From assembly GCA_026075535.2 (NCBI GenBank), contig AP026542.1, forward strand, positions 2,108,001 to 2,172,000: 64,000 nucleotides of DNA, read 5' to 3'. The position numbers and the translations under genes were made by a program. The notes below the pieces were generated by a model. The model worked only from the letters and a program-made list of their open reading frames with translations, was not told the origin of the DNA and did no database searches. Shown here piece after piece: positions 10,828 through 22,429 of this stretch (position 1 is the stretch's first letter; the number at the start of each line of letters is the position of its first letter). The DNA is from Tricholoma matsutake (lineage: Eukaryota > Basidiomycota > Agaricomycetes > Agaricales > Tricholomataceae).

Positions 10828-12671
10828 TAGTGATGTTCCAGCCCAGCTTGGCCCCAAAGCCCCAGCTTTGGCTTGGCCTGAGGTGGCTTTGACCTGCTCA
10901 AATCTTGGGCCAAGCCAAAGCTGCCACTCATGGCTTGGCTTCGGCCTAGTCTGGCCCAAGCTGCAGCTTTTTGGTGCACAAAGTTGATTCAGAGAGTACA
11001 GGGGCTGGGGGCATAGGAAGTGGGTGTTGTAGGGATCCTAGCATTCACCACTGGCCAGCACCATTATTTTGATCTGCTATATACTCATAAAATCACTATA
11101 TCAAAAGAACATGGCTGCATGTTCCCCTCATCTCATCAGATCATAAATCTGTAAAAAAATTGGTTAGGATCAATTTAATGTTCAGCCCATGGTGGCGCAT
11201 TCCTCTCATTTCATTGGATCTGAAATCTGTGATGAAAACAGGTTAGGATCAATCCAAAGCTCAGTCTAACAATGCACAACTCACCTACTAGTAGTATCAC
11301 CTATCCTGCTATATCTAATTTTCTTGTAAATTCACTATATCGAGAGAACACAGTGGTGTGTTTCTCTCATCTCATATCAAAATTCTGCAATGAAAATAGG
11401 TTAGGACCAATCCAAAGTTTAGCCTGAACAATGCACAGCTCACCTAGTAGTATTACCTATCCTGAGTATATCCAATTTGCTCATAAAATCACTATATGGA
11501 GCAAACATGGGGATGCATTCCTCTCGTCTTATCAGATCTAAAATCAGTGATGAAAATAGGTTAGGATTGATCTTCAGTCTGAACAATGCAGGACTCACCT
11601 AGTAGCCTTAGCTATCATCCTGCTATATGCAATTTATTCGTAAAATTGCAATACCGAAAAAATGCAGCTGTGCATTCCTCTTGTCTCATCAGATTTAAAA
11701 TGAGTGATGAAAATAGGTTAGGACTGATCCAAAGTTCAGCCTGAACAATGCAATACTCACCTAGTAGTTAGCTATTATCCTCCTACATGTAATTTACTTG
11801 TAAAATCACTATACCAACAAAACATGGCTGCATGTTCCTCTTGTCTCATCAGATCTGAAGTCTGTGATGGAAAGTTGGTTAGGATTGATCCCATGTTCAG
11901 CTACTCACCAGACAGTTGGTACCCTAAGATCAAAGAATCTAAATGCACAAAATCACTATATCAAGAGAATGTGGTCACATGTTTCTCTCATCTCATTGGA
12001 TCTGAAATCTGTGATTAAAATGGGTTAGGATCAATCTGAAGTTCAGTCTGAGCAATGCACAACTCATCTAGTAACAATACCCATCCTGCTATATCTAGCT
12101 TTCTCATAAAGTTATTATATTGAGAGAACACAGTCACATGTTCCTCTCATCTCATCATATCTGAAATCCATGATGAAAAAGGGTTAGGATCAATCCAAAG
12201 TTCAGCCAGAATGATTTACAACTCACCTAGTAAGCTATGTACTACTGGTATCCTGCTATATCTGGTTTGACTCCTCCTAAGCAAAAAATCTAAATGCATG
12301 GAAAGGTAACAAGCTTATGATCAGTGTTATGACAACTATGGAAAATGACAAGTGATACAGCAGACTTGGCCAGCCACCAGATTCATTGCAATCATCTCAT
12401 GCGAGGTTGTTAGCATACTTGTTACCATTGATCCATGATCAGCCATTTCTGGAACTTCCCACCCGCATCAACTTCAGAATGTCATTGGTGTGCCACAAGC
12501 CACAATGAACAGAGTACATTTCAAGAAAGTCATGACTGTTGATTACAGAAGCTGGCTACAATGTCATAACTTTCAATGAAAATTTAGTATGACTAAAGCT
12601 ACAGCCTGAGCTGCTGGCTTTGGCTTTCAGCTACTCTGGGCTGGGCCAAAGCCAGTCCTGGGCTGTCCCTA
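10828..12671. mobile_element. Candidate non-autonomous hAT element carrying a tandem array
   Basis: The left end reads TAGTGATGTTCCAGCCCAGC and the complement of the right end reads TAGGGACAGCCCAGGACTGG. Both are followed by dense GGCTTTGGC/GCCAAGCC motifs, the kind of subterminal repeats typical of hAT elements. The left flank AGCACATA is matched 7 of 8 by AGCACATT, but eight bases beyond the apparent right end; the immediate right flank AGCAAGCC matches only 5 of 8. The boundary is therefore uncertain. The interior is almost entirely the ~160-bp tandem array plus about 340 bp without recognisable coding. Confidence 0.5.
11065..12260. repeat. ~160-bp tandem array, about eight units
   Basis: Each unit contains AAATCACTATA, a CCTCTCGTCTYATCAGATCT core, GTGATGAAAATAGGTTAGGA and AACTCACCTAGTAG. 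The GGTTAGGA landmark recurs near 11162, 11240, 11398, 11559, 11716, 11878, 12024 and 12182. The copies are diverged and some are truncated. On the minus strand each unit carries GTGAGT and TCATCACAG about 59 bp apart, an arrangement that looks like an intron between short exons. Confidence 0.85.
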
Positions 12672-12886
12672 AGCAAGCCAGCACATTTGAATCTGCCAAA
12701 ACTGCTGTTTCTTCCTGTACAGCCTGAATGTGTGCAAAATGCTGATATGAGCTCCAAGTCATTCTGGTGTAGTTCAGGGTCTGTTGTTTGGCTGACTGTC
12801 AAAGTATATCCCCCTGCAGTGTGTTTTCTATTATCCTATTTGTCTAGTGCAGCAGCTGACATAACACTAGGAACATGGTCATCACA

Positions 12887-12950
12887 CAGTGGGCAAGCTC
12901 CAAGGCAGTTGACTCGTACTTGACTCATAGTTGACTTGTGTTTGACATTT
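12887..12950 (+). repeat. GTTGACTC subterminal repeat, hAT-like end
   Basis: The stretch begins CAGTGGGCAAGCTCC and continues with AGGCAGTTGACTCG, TTGACTCATAG and TTGACTTG units. An inverted and very similar copy lies at 25976-26057. CAGTG is a common hAT terminus, so this is probably one end of an otherwise unrecognised element. Confidence 0.5.
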
Positions 12951-13212
12951 GTAGTTATGTAATGTACCTTTGTAATGACTATTCCATGATTAATATTCAT
13001 TGCTGAATGTTGATATTCTAGTTCATGCTATAGCTATAGTTTCACTTAGAAAAACTGAATGTTGTACTTCAATACTGAAACAATTTTAATATTTCTAATC
13101 AGAACTACAATATGATACACTATTGTTCCATTGTTGTAGGATTCACCCTGCTTGCACCCTGCAAGCAAATGCTCATGGTGGCATGGCAGTTGGAGGCACT
13201 GTTTAGTTTCCT

Positions 13213-13430
13213 CATTGCTCCTCTCATCGTTGTCATTCCCAGCCCCATTGTTCTGTTGTCATTCCCTCCCCTTGTTCTGTTGTCATTCCCTTCCCTTGTC
13301 CCATTGTCATTCCCCTCCCCATTGTTCCATTGTTGTTCCCTCCCCTCATCCCATTGTCATTCCCTGCCCCATTGTTCTGTTGTCATTCTCTCCCCTTCTC
13401 CTGTTGTTGCTCTCCCCTCTGTCCCGTTGT
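13213..13430 (+). repeat. Pyrimidine-rich ~24-bp minisatellite
   Basis: Units of the form TTGTTCTGTTGTCATTCCCT, alternating with TTGTCCCATTGTCATTCCC, repeat about eight times with point differences. Confidence 0.75.
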
Positions 13431-13528
13431 TTGCTCATGTTTTCTGTTCATTGTCGTCAATAATTAAAATTAGTACCTAAAAAGTTTGTTAGTAAAATGA
13501 AAATGAAAGAGAGAGAAAACATACCTGT

Positions 13529-13561
13529 GGCCCAAGAGACATCAATGATGGCTCTTGGGCC
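13529..13561. repeat. 12-bp-arm hairpin followed by a T run
   Basis: GGCCCAAGAGAC pairs with GGCTCTTGGGCC (one mismatch) across a 9-nt loop and is followed by TTTTTTT. A second version with perfect 11-bp arms lies at 47947-47974, also followed by a T run within about a dozen bases. They appear to mark one dispersed repeat family. Confidence 0.7.
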
Positions 13562-14340
13562 TTTTTTTGTTTGGTTTCCCTTGTCCTCATCACCTCCTAG
13601 TCATCAGTCATTGTCCTGTCATTTTGGTGCTGTTGTTGCTCAAGCTAAAGGCAAGATTTGGCAGCCATAGCCAATGCAGCTGACAACATTTGCATGTCCT
13701 GCATATGATATCTCCGAGTCACCTCGAAAGTAATTTTCCCATAGAACAAGTGGTTGGTATAACATCTGGTGGAAAGAAAGCCATCATGATTGGATCACTG
13801 AGAGACAGTACCTATGAATAATGATTATGCCCCCAACAACCACAGATAGCCAAACAATGTAGAGTCCCTATTGGAGGGGAGACATGTGAGCTGATAAGCA
13901 AACTGCAGAACCCAGATACCAAGTGAACAAAATTGTTTCAGAAAGGACAGGTGGCACATTCAATTTGATAGCATAGTTGCAGTCAACTAGAAACCCCATC
14001 AATGTATTGGTATACCAGACTTGAAGGTGTTAGTATTGAACCCCACTAGGATCATATATCCCAGGATGAGTTCCACTTCATAGTGATGTGACTAATATTG
14101 GAATGTGATCTTGAAAAATTAGTATTCAAAAAATACAGGCGGCATACCTGCATCATAAAAGTGTGACAGGACTTGGTTGATAACTTCAGGAGGTAAATCT
14201 TGCCATTTTCACAGCTTCCCAGATGAGTGATAGTACAATCACCACAAACTTGAGTGGAGAAGCTCCTGACCATATTTCCAATCATTTTCTGCCCCCTTCC
14301 CAGCTGCCTTGCACCACAGCCCACCTCCTATCAGCAGCAC

Positions 14341-14839
14341 TGCCTAGAGGTGAAATTTCCTCATTCCAATTTGATGAAACAATTTCAGGTTATTTATCTC
14401 GGAAGCTGGTTTGCAATTATCACAGCCTCGGAGACCACTATCACCTCCAGACTTTAGTATTTAAGCTAGCTACTTTTGTCTTGTATCAGCAGTTTGTAAA
14501 TCAACCAAGTCTCCCACTTAATTCTATCCCATTCAAACTCCAATTACTCTCTTAAGTCTATCTCAAACTTTTGCTCATCCTCTCCAGAAAACCTCTGGAC
14601 CTCTGGTCATCTTCCTTACCCTTGCCTTGAAATTAGGACACTTGACGAGGAGAAGGGTGCAACTTCTTATAAGTTGAAGCCAAGTCCTTTCTGCTCCCCC
14701 ACTTGGTACGACACATCAAGTAACCCTGCCCCAGATTTCTGTAGGATTCCCTGTCTTACTTGATCCATCCTCTACAACTTCTATTGTCTGGGTACGACCA
14801 GAATTCCAATGACTTCCCCTTCCAGCTCAGTACTTAACA
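14341..14839 (+). repeat. 5' LTR of the decayed Gypsy element (left border approximate)
   Basis: The sequence shares CTTTAGTATTTAA, ATCAACCAAG, CCTTGAAATTAG, TTCTTATAAGTTGAAGCC and the final ACTTAACA with the solo LTR near 49.5 kb. The gag ATG follows 50 bp after the LTR end. The proposed left edge is only the nearest plausible TG. Confidence 0.55.
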
Positions 14840-14888
14840 GTATTTACAAAATCTCACTTCTCTCATCAAATCCAACCCATCTTTTCCT

Positions 14889-17800
14889 ATGACTCCTACT
14901 GAGTCACAGACTCAACAAACTACAAGAAACTCCCACTGTGCTGGCACAGTACCAGGATTATCAGCAATCTGCTGATCTATACTTCCTTCCCCTAGGCACG
15001 CATTGACTTTTGGTGCATCCACCAGACCATCCAACATCTTCAGACAAATCGGTTCTGGAGCACCCTCCATCAGTGCTAATGTCATGTCTCAACCTCCAGA
15101 GACCCCTCAGAATATGACTCCACTTGAGTACACAGAGAATGTTGGGCAGCCCAACCCCTTTGACAAGGAAGGTCCAGGTGAAGAGGATGGACTTCCTGGT
15201 GGACCTGATGACCCTAGCAGTCCTGATGGCCCCAGGGATGACCCTGATCCTGATGACCCTGATGACCCTGATGACCCTCTATCTCCTGATGGCAGAATCC
15301 TGATCCAGGAGATAGGTTCCTCAATGCTTTCTTTGAGCTCTTGGATAGTCTCCAAACCCTCTGGAAGAACCAAGCACCCAAGACTGAGAAGATCAAAGTT
15401 CATGATCCTGGCACTTTTGATGGGGCCAATCCCCAGAAACTTTGGGACTTCCTAGTTTCATGCAACCTTCATTTCCACGATCATCCTCAGGTCTTTGCCT
15501 CTGATGAAAAGAAGATCCTATTCATCCTTTCCTACCTCAAAGGGTCAGCCCTTAGCTGGTTTGAACCTGGACTCAATGACCCAACAAATTCCACCCATTG
15601 GATGTGGAACTATGAGGTTTTCCTTAGTGAGTTGGAAAGTAATTTTGGTCCTCACAACCCTGTCAGTGTTGTAGAGTCTACAGTTTTACTCGTAGACTTG
15701 ATGGCATAATGTGTTACACGTCTGATTCATGATCAGCACATGGCTGTGCCCATCACCTGGCCTAATGTTGGTACATGCATCGAACATGTGTTTGTTGAAT
15801 CTTTTATTTATTATCACCTCTTTGTGCTACTGATACTCTGCCAAAATCCTTGCACCTTTGACTCCTCTAGTTTCTTGATGAAAATACTTTCCCTGCTTGA
15901 CATCCTCTCAATTCAAGATCGGAGCAACTAGCTGAGGAAGACATCAGTGGAAGGACCAGTTTCTTATTTTGGACTTAGAGTGCTTTGTTCTACTTGCTCC
16001 ACTTTGATGTCTAGTGCTTTGATCTTTTTATTTACCGTTGCCTTCTCTACTGCCTGAGTGCCACTGCAGGATTCAGACAGTTGGAACATAGGGTTGAGAG
16101 CCGCGATTTGGAGGGTGCCACACTTGAATGGGGCCAGGTGATGCAAGTCAATAGTGCTCACAGGTCTGCGTGCAACTCCCCGAGCCATAGTCCAGCTGTC
16201 AGTTTTAGTATGTGTCTGTTCATCTTCTTTTCTCATCATTTCCTCGAACTTTACACTATCACATGCTTTTTCATGATTCCCTTGTCCTGATTAGTTTACA
16301 TTGATGTTGCACAGTGTGGTAGGGTGATGAGTCCCACTTGTCAACCCTACCATTTCCAACATTTCCCACAAAGTCTTTTGTTACACAATGACAACCTTGT
16401 GTCGTTGTACATTCTTAGTGTGTTCCTAAATTCTCTCTAGATTCATTTTACTGATTGGCAACCCAATGTTTTTATTTCTTAGATCTTTCATTTGCAGGAC
16501 GACATTTTACCTATGCAACATGTCAGTCACACATCTCGCTCATGTTTTCTTGCTTCCTCAGCCTTCTCGTCAACAGCATCACATCACTATGACATTTGCT
16601 CATGTTTTCTTGCTTCCTCAGCCTTTGCATTGACAGCATCACCTGCTTTGAAGGATCAGTGCCAGTTTCCCCATTCCGTTTTCATTTGCCTTTTATAGTT
16701 TTATTGCTGTGCCTATTTACTGCAATGATCTGTGATGTCAAACTCAACACCTGCTCTTACTTCAGAATCACATCCCAAATACAACAATCCAATTCCCTTT
16801 CTAGTCTTCTTGGTCTGGTTGCTCAGAGTGTCAGCATGAGAGAACATGTGCACTCAGTTTTCGCTTTGTAACTACAGATGTTTGTATTTAGGTGTCCTCC
16901 CACCTGTCGAATGGAGCACCTGACCTTTACTCCTCATTTGTATGCTCTCCCTCTAAGTTTTTCTCTCTGTCCCTCAAGTTTCTGCACACCAAGGTGCAGA
17001 TTTTAAGCTAAGTACTCAAGTCTTAAGTTTACGGCCCCAAGGAGCTCTATTTTCTCTTACTTTCCCATTATACAAGTTCTTACCATACCATCCTCGAGCC
17101 TGTTTCCATTGTGTCACTGTCCATGTATCTGATGTGTGCATCATGAGACTCTGTTGATTGCATTCACGTTTAGTTCTTCCCCTCTCCTTTTACTGACCCC
17201 ACAGCCTTCATTCACAGTTTAAAGTTATTTCTCACCTGTCATATCCCTTCTTTCGTATTCTTATTTTTCTACTCATCCACGTGTCTACGCTGACCTCCTC
17301 CATCATGATGTGACAGCCTGGTCAACGGAACCTCCAACAGACCATTTCCCCAACAACAACGGTTCGACTGATGTGAGAGTACGCATGCAGTCGAGTTTTT
17401 CTCACTTGTTTGTATTTAGGTGTCCTCCCACCTCTCAAATGGAGTACCCTTCCTTTTGACCAAAAAACCTCTCCCTCAATACCTAAGTTTTATCTCCTAT
17501 AAGAGGAGCCTAAGTTTTCTACACACAAAGGTGTAGTACAAGTATTTCTTTTCCCTTTTGCTGACTCCCTGCCTTTTAGACCCCTCGAGAACACAGTCTT
17601 CTTGAAGTCCAGGTTCCATTACCTACAACAAGCCTTGAAAAACTCTATTCTAGCCTTTTCCCTCATGTTACGGTCTTTACAGCCTTTTGTCACCCATGTG
17701 TGAATGCCCTTATCCCCATTCACTTTACTTTCACCTCCCATGGCCATCCTTTACTGTTGTTTCACATCAAACCTCTTTTCCCCCCATTTTCCCTTCCTTT

Positions 17801-18190
17801 CATGGTTCTCTCTTTCCTGACCTGTTGGAGTTCGACGACCTGAACTAGAACCCTGCATATACTCCGATTCTCCTACCACATCGGGGATGTGGAAAAAGCT
17901 CTTTCAGAACTCACGATGAAGAAAGGTGGAAGAATAGTGAAGTATAATGTGGACTTCTGGGAACTGGCTTCCCAGGTCAATTGGAATGAGGCCACTCTTC
18001 ACAACCAGTATTTCCATGGTCTTCCACTCCATCTCCACATAGAAGTCTTACAGGGGGTATGACCCAATACTCTAGCATCCCTACATCTTAAAGCCCAGAA
18101 TGCTGACAACATCTATTGGATGCAGGAAGAAGAAACCCACTTAGAAGCAAAGACCCCTGGAAATTCTGCACACACTGGAAAGATCTCTTT
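14889..18190 (+). pseudogene. gag of the decayed Gypsy element, split
   Basis: The gag starts MTPTESQTQQTTRNS and reaches a TGA after about 30 codons. It then reads through a Pro/Asp/Gly linker (DPDPDDPDDPDD) into a capsid-like domain near 15390-15665 (FDGANPQKLWDFLVSCNLHF, LKGSALSWFEPGLND). The reading frame is cut at NFGPHNPV by the nested element and resumes with GDVEKALSELTMKKGGRIV and a YFHGLPLHLHIEVLQG block. The frame then passes directly into pol-linker sequence (KISFINAATYMHASKLPG), so the zinc knuckle and aspartic protease are deleted. Gag would have packaged the RNA; here it cannot. Confidence 0.75.
15667..17880 (+). mobile_element. 2.2-kb LTR-like insertion in gag, 4-bp TSD
   Basis: The insertion begins TGTTGTAG and ends CTACCACA. 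It is flanked by TCAG on the left and TCGG on the right, compatible with a 4-bp target duplication in which one CG became CA. Removing it restores the gag reading PHNPV-GDVEKAL. The interior shows no recognisable protein domain. It contains a 61-bp direct repeat (GCTCATGTTTTCTTGCTTCC at 16541 and 16602) and a direct repeat 540 bp apart (TTTGTATTTAGGTGTCCTCC near 16880 and 17410). It could be a long solo LTR or a non-autonomous retroelement. Confidence 0.65.
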
Positions 18191-20950
18191 CATCAATGCT
18201 GCAACTTACATGCATGCAAGCAAACTTCCTGGGGCTGTTGCCTTTCAGATGACATTCTCCCTGGAAGGACTGGCAGCTAAATCCTCGGTAGTGTCCAGGA
18301 ATCCTCTAGACCTTTCAGATGTTCCAGAAGAATATCACAAATTTGCAGATGTCTTTAACAAACAGAAAGCTGACACCCTTCCTCCACACCATCCCTATGA
18401 CCTCAAGGTAGAGATGGAGGATAATCCTCCCCCATGTCCAGGTCGCATGTACTCCCTCTCTCCCTCTGAGCTTGAGGCCATCCAAATATTCATTGAAGAA
18501 AATGTTCACTCAGGCTTCATCCGCCCCTCCAAATCCCCTCACAGCACTCCTATACTCTTTGTCAAGAAAAAGGATGGGAGTCTCTGACTTTGCATTGACT
18601 ACCGGGGACTCAATCACATCTCAAAAAAAGACTGCTACCCACTTCCTCTAATCTCAGATCTCCTGGACTCTCTGGGAAAGGCGCGTGTGTTCACCAAAAT
18701 TGACCTCCGGCATGCCTATCACTTAGTCCGCATTGCTGAGGGAGATGAATGGAAAACCACTTTCCACACGCACTACAGTTCTTTCAAATGGCTGGTGGTT
18801 CCTTTCAGACTCACCAATGCACCTGCTGCCTTCCAGCACCTCATGAATGACATCTTCAGTGACCTATTAGATGTCAGTGCCATTGTCTACCTTGACGATA
18901 TCCTAATCTACTCCAATGACATGAGTCAACATAAGGCTCACATCAAGGAAGTCCTCCAGAGACTCCAGAAAAATGGCCTCTACACTGCTCTGCAGAAATG
19001 CGAGTTTTATAAAGACAGTGTGGAATACTTGGGGTTCATCCTCTCTCCAGATGGGCTCTGGATGTCTGAAGATAAAGTCAAAACCATCCTTGACTGGCTG
19101 GAACCTTGAAAGGTTAAGGATAAATCCTTCCTTGGATTCTGCAACTTCTACCAATGGTTCATCCATGGATATTCCAACATCATCATCCCTCTCACCAGAC
19201 TCACCTGGAAGCACATCCCTTGGGACTTTGGCAAGAAATGTCAAGAAGCCTTCAACAAACTAAAAGAAGAATTCACTTATGCCCAAATGGCTACCGACTC
19301 CTGCATTATCTTGGAGACAGATGCCTCAGACTATGCCTTAGCAGCAATCCTTTCCATCTATACCTCAGATGGAGAAATCCACCTGGTTGCATTCCACTCC
19401 CATTCCTTCAACCTGGCTGAATTGAACTATGACACACACAACAAGGAACTTCTGGCTATCTTTGAAGCTTTCAAACACTGGCGACAGTACCTCAAAGGTT
19501 CCAGAAATCCAGTAGATGTGGTCACAGATCACACAAACTTGGAATACTTCAGTACCACAAAACTCCTTACTCATTGTCAAGCTCAGTGGTCAGAATACCT
19601 TTCACAGTTCAACCTCACCATCTGCTTCTGCCCTGGTAAACTAGGGGCTAAACCTGATGTGCTTACTAGATGCTGGGATGTCTACTGCAAAGGGGGAAAT
19701 AGCAACTTTGCCTCAGTAAATCCAAGTAACTTCCATCCAGTCTTTACTCAAGAACAACTTACATCCTCTCTCTGAGCCACTTTCCTTGCTACTCCTATCA
19801 TCCATAAGCTGTTCTCATGGACATTGAAAAACTCCACGATGATATCTGATCTTCACTTCCTCTTGATCCCATCTCCTCCTCACATCTTCCATCACCATCT
19901 GCCACAAATTGGTCTCTAGATGACAGCAGACTTCTCCACCACTTCAACCAGATTTACATCCCAGATGTCATGGACCTCCATCTTAAAGTCTTACAATACA
20001 AACATGACCACATCCTCTCAGGTCACTATGGGCAAAACAAGACTCTTCAGCTTATCCAATGGGAAAATGTTTGGCCCAATCTCCACACCTTTGTGCAGGA
20101 CTTTTGCAAGTCTTGCACTACCTGCAAACACTCCAAATCACCCCAACACAAACCCTATGGATTTCTGAAGCAACTTCTGGTCCCAGAAAGGCCTTGGAAC
20201 TCAATTTCCATGGACTTCAGTTACTGGGTTCCAATGGTCACACTGCCATCCTAGTCATTGTAGACCGACTCTCCAAACAGGGTATCTTCATCCCCACAGT
20301 AAATGAAATCACGGCACAAGAACTCGCTAATCTCTTCATCATGCATGTCTTCTCCAAACACGTTCTGTCCCACATCACCTGCAACCGGGGTTCTGAGTTC
20401 ATTTCCCATTTCTTCCACTCTCTTAGGCAAGCCCTGGACATGAAAATCCACTTCACTTCAGGTTACCATCCAGAAGGCGACAGACAAACTGAATGCCTCA
20501 ACCAGACCCTTGAACAGTACTTGCAGATTTTCTGCAACTACCAACAGGATAACTGGTCCCAGCTTTTACCTTTGGGGGAATTTGCATACAACAATGCTCC
20601 CTCAGCTTCCACTGGAGTTTCACCCTTCTTTGCCAACAAGGGTTACCACCTGAACATCATGGTTTTCCTGGAGCGCAAACTAGCCTCGCAACATGTGCAC
20701 CATTTTGTGGTCAACCTTGATGATCTCCACCAGGAACTCCAGAAGCAACTCACAGAAGCACAGAAGCATTATCAAGGTCCTGCAGACAAATGCTGAGCAC
20801 CCACTCCTGACTTCAAAATCAGTGATTATGCTTTTGTCAAAGGCAAGCACTTACACACTACATGACCCTTCCGGGGTGTCCACTCGGTATTCCATCTCTC
20901 CCAACTAGAAGAAGACACTCCCAACCTGGCTTGACTAGATACCTGGACTC
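18190..20950 (+). pseudogene. pol (RT, RNase H, integrase) of the decayed Gypsy element
   Basis: The reverse transcriptase is clear: PSKSPHSTPILFVKKKDGS, a [42 protein letters not shown] and the catalytic YLDDILIY near 18890. RNase H follows with ETDASDYALAAIL near 19315 and a THNKELLAIFEAFKHWR block. The integrase has the zinc-binding region (CKSCTTCKHSK near 20110-20140), ILVIVDRLSKQ, and FTSGYHPEGDRQTECLNQTL, where G-to-R and R-to-C changes mark decay. Stops at about 18585, 19108, 19773, 20794, 20863 and 20928 are all TGA where relatives have Arg. The 3' chromodomain or tail is absent. Confidence 0.9.
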
Positions 20951-20986
20951 TTTCTTCCATCATCTTCTATTGACTCTGACATTCCA

Positions 20987-22420
20987 ATGGATCCTCCTGC
21001 AAGTTCTAGTTCAGGGGAGGCTGGCCCATCTCAGGCTGAACTTGGCAAGCACAAGTGTTCTCTGAGCAACATGAACCCTGGTTCAAGAGCTTTGCAAGCA
21101 AAGAAAGCCTGCAAGGCCTTTTCAAGCAACCCAAAGCCTAGTGATTGGCACATGAGAAAAGGAGAGGTACTAAAGGAGGCTGAGAAGACAAAGGTGCAGA
21201 TTCATTGTATTCAAGCACTTGGAACTTGGTCACAGCCAGTCTTGATGACAACCCAGCTAGCATTCAGGGCACCCAAATGAAAGTGTGTGAGCTCCTTAAC
21301 TCTATCTCAGACTCAGTTGGGATTATCACCAACAATATTAAGGACATTCTGGAATCCCATCTATTACTCATGTTCAGGTCCATGGCATGCCTTGGGCTTC
21401 AATGGTGGGCACCTGATGTCTTGGGTAATGATCCAGAGTCTATGTATAATCTCCTTCATGAGCACATTACCCTCAAGACATTTGAGCAGGTCTTGGGTGC
21501 ATTTGGATACTCTCATATGGGAATGAACCTGTCATGTATCAACAATTTTGCACTTATGCATAAACTTTATTGAAACTTTGTTTTCTCATATAAGCATGGT
21601 ATTCCCAAGTTGGAAGCAAAGAATTCAGGAAGTGTTGCGAAAGCAAAGCAGATGACTGGAGTATGGAAACAATGTAGTGTGGTATGTAATTCCTGGAATT
21701 CTGTATATGCCATTTGCAGATTGTATTCACTAATAAACCTTGATAGCTTGCTGATGGCAGGATGGACGTGTTCAGGGCACGTGGTTTCAATAAACATGTT
21801 GTGGCCTTGGCTATAGAGAAAGAGGCCCATTCAGACAATGAGTTGGTGGAAGGGAATGCTGAGTCAGTTGATGCGGTGTACCACATCAAGGAGAAGGAGG
21901 GATGTTTGATGAAATTCACTGCATCCTTTAGAATGGCTGATAAAGAGTGCAAGCAGATCAATAGAAGCAAAAGAAGACACCTTAAGTTGGCCAATCTTTG
22001 TTTTCTTTTTACATTTGACTGATCCTATTTATCTGTAGACTGGAGTGACACCATGAAGACCCCCCCATGCCAAAGTTATCTGAGCTCACTGCTCTCCCAA
22101 AGAAAGTCCCAATTGATTGGTTTGATCCTATCTATTGGAACAATCTTTCTATCTGTGAGTGTGCCCAATATGTCAAGAATGGTACTTATGTTGCTCTGCC
22201 ACCTACAGAGCTCTGTGCCAGCTGGGATGAGTGTGAGAAATGGAAGAGTATGCCAGAGAAGGAGTTTATGGCCAAATATGGTGATGAAGTGCAGGCAGAA
22301 TACAAGCTACCCATGCCAGACAAAGTGAAACAACTTGAGCAGCAGGATAATGAGGATGATGAAGATGAGCCAGATGTATCAGGTGAGGGGTCAGGTGATG
22401 AGGGGTCAGGTGATGAATAA
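20987..22420 (+). CDS. Multi-copy hypothetical gene with introns
   Basis: Plus-strand open segments align into one probable gene: a start region MDPPASSSSGEAGPSQAELG, a segment from 21275 with MKVCELLNSISDSVGIITNN and DPESMYNLLHEHITLKTFEQV, a segment near 21762-21960 with ARGFNKHVVALAIEKEAHSDNE, and a C-terminal exon from 22067 with IDWFDPIYWNNLSI, EKEFMAKYGDEVQAEYKLP and an acidic tail ending in SGDEGSGDE and a stop at 22420. The C-terminal block (IDWFDP...KYGDEV..YKL) resembles a repetitive Agaricomycete hypothetical family. Function is unknown. A TGA near 21571 and frame changes suggest at least one lesion or intron. It lies directly after the truncated Gypsy element. Confidence 0.5.
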
Positions 22421-22429
22421 GATATGGGT

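Larger units (their letters stand above)
12690..14340. other. Intergenic region without a recognised gene
   Basis: This stretch holds a GTTGACTC-rich terminal repeat near its left end, a pyrimidine-rich 24-bp minisatellite, a strong hairpin, and otherwise low-complexity or unrecognised sequence up to the LTR of the Gypsy element. Short ORFs overlap the minisatellite on both strands and are not credible. Confidence 0.5.
14341..20950 (+). mobile_element. Decayed Ty3/Gypsy retrotransposon with nested insertion
   Basis: The order is LTR, gag, reverse transcriptase, RNase H, integrase on the plus strand. The 5' LTR ends in TACTTAACA at 14839 and is homologous to the solo LTR at 49386-49733; its left edge is uncertain. 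The 3' end is missing: the integrase-downstream region stops after a VHSVFHLSQLEEDTPN-like segment and no second LTR follows. The element is CpG-poor, carries many TGA stops where family members have Arg, lacks the gag zinc knuckle and protease region, and has a 2.2-kb insertion in gag. It is an old, inactive copy. Confidence 0.85.

Noticed and set aside
13529..13575. Rho-independent terminator (hairpin plus T run)
   Set aside because: The sequence context is eukaryotic and a second copy lies in another repeat; a bacterial-type terminator makes no sense here.
15107..15403. Collagen-like Gly-Ser ORF on the minus strand
   Set aside because: It is the antisense shadow of the DPDDPDD linker of the gag ORF on the plus strand.
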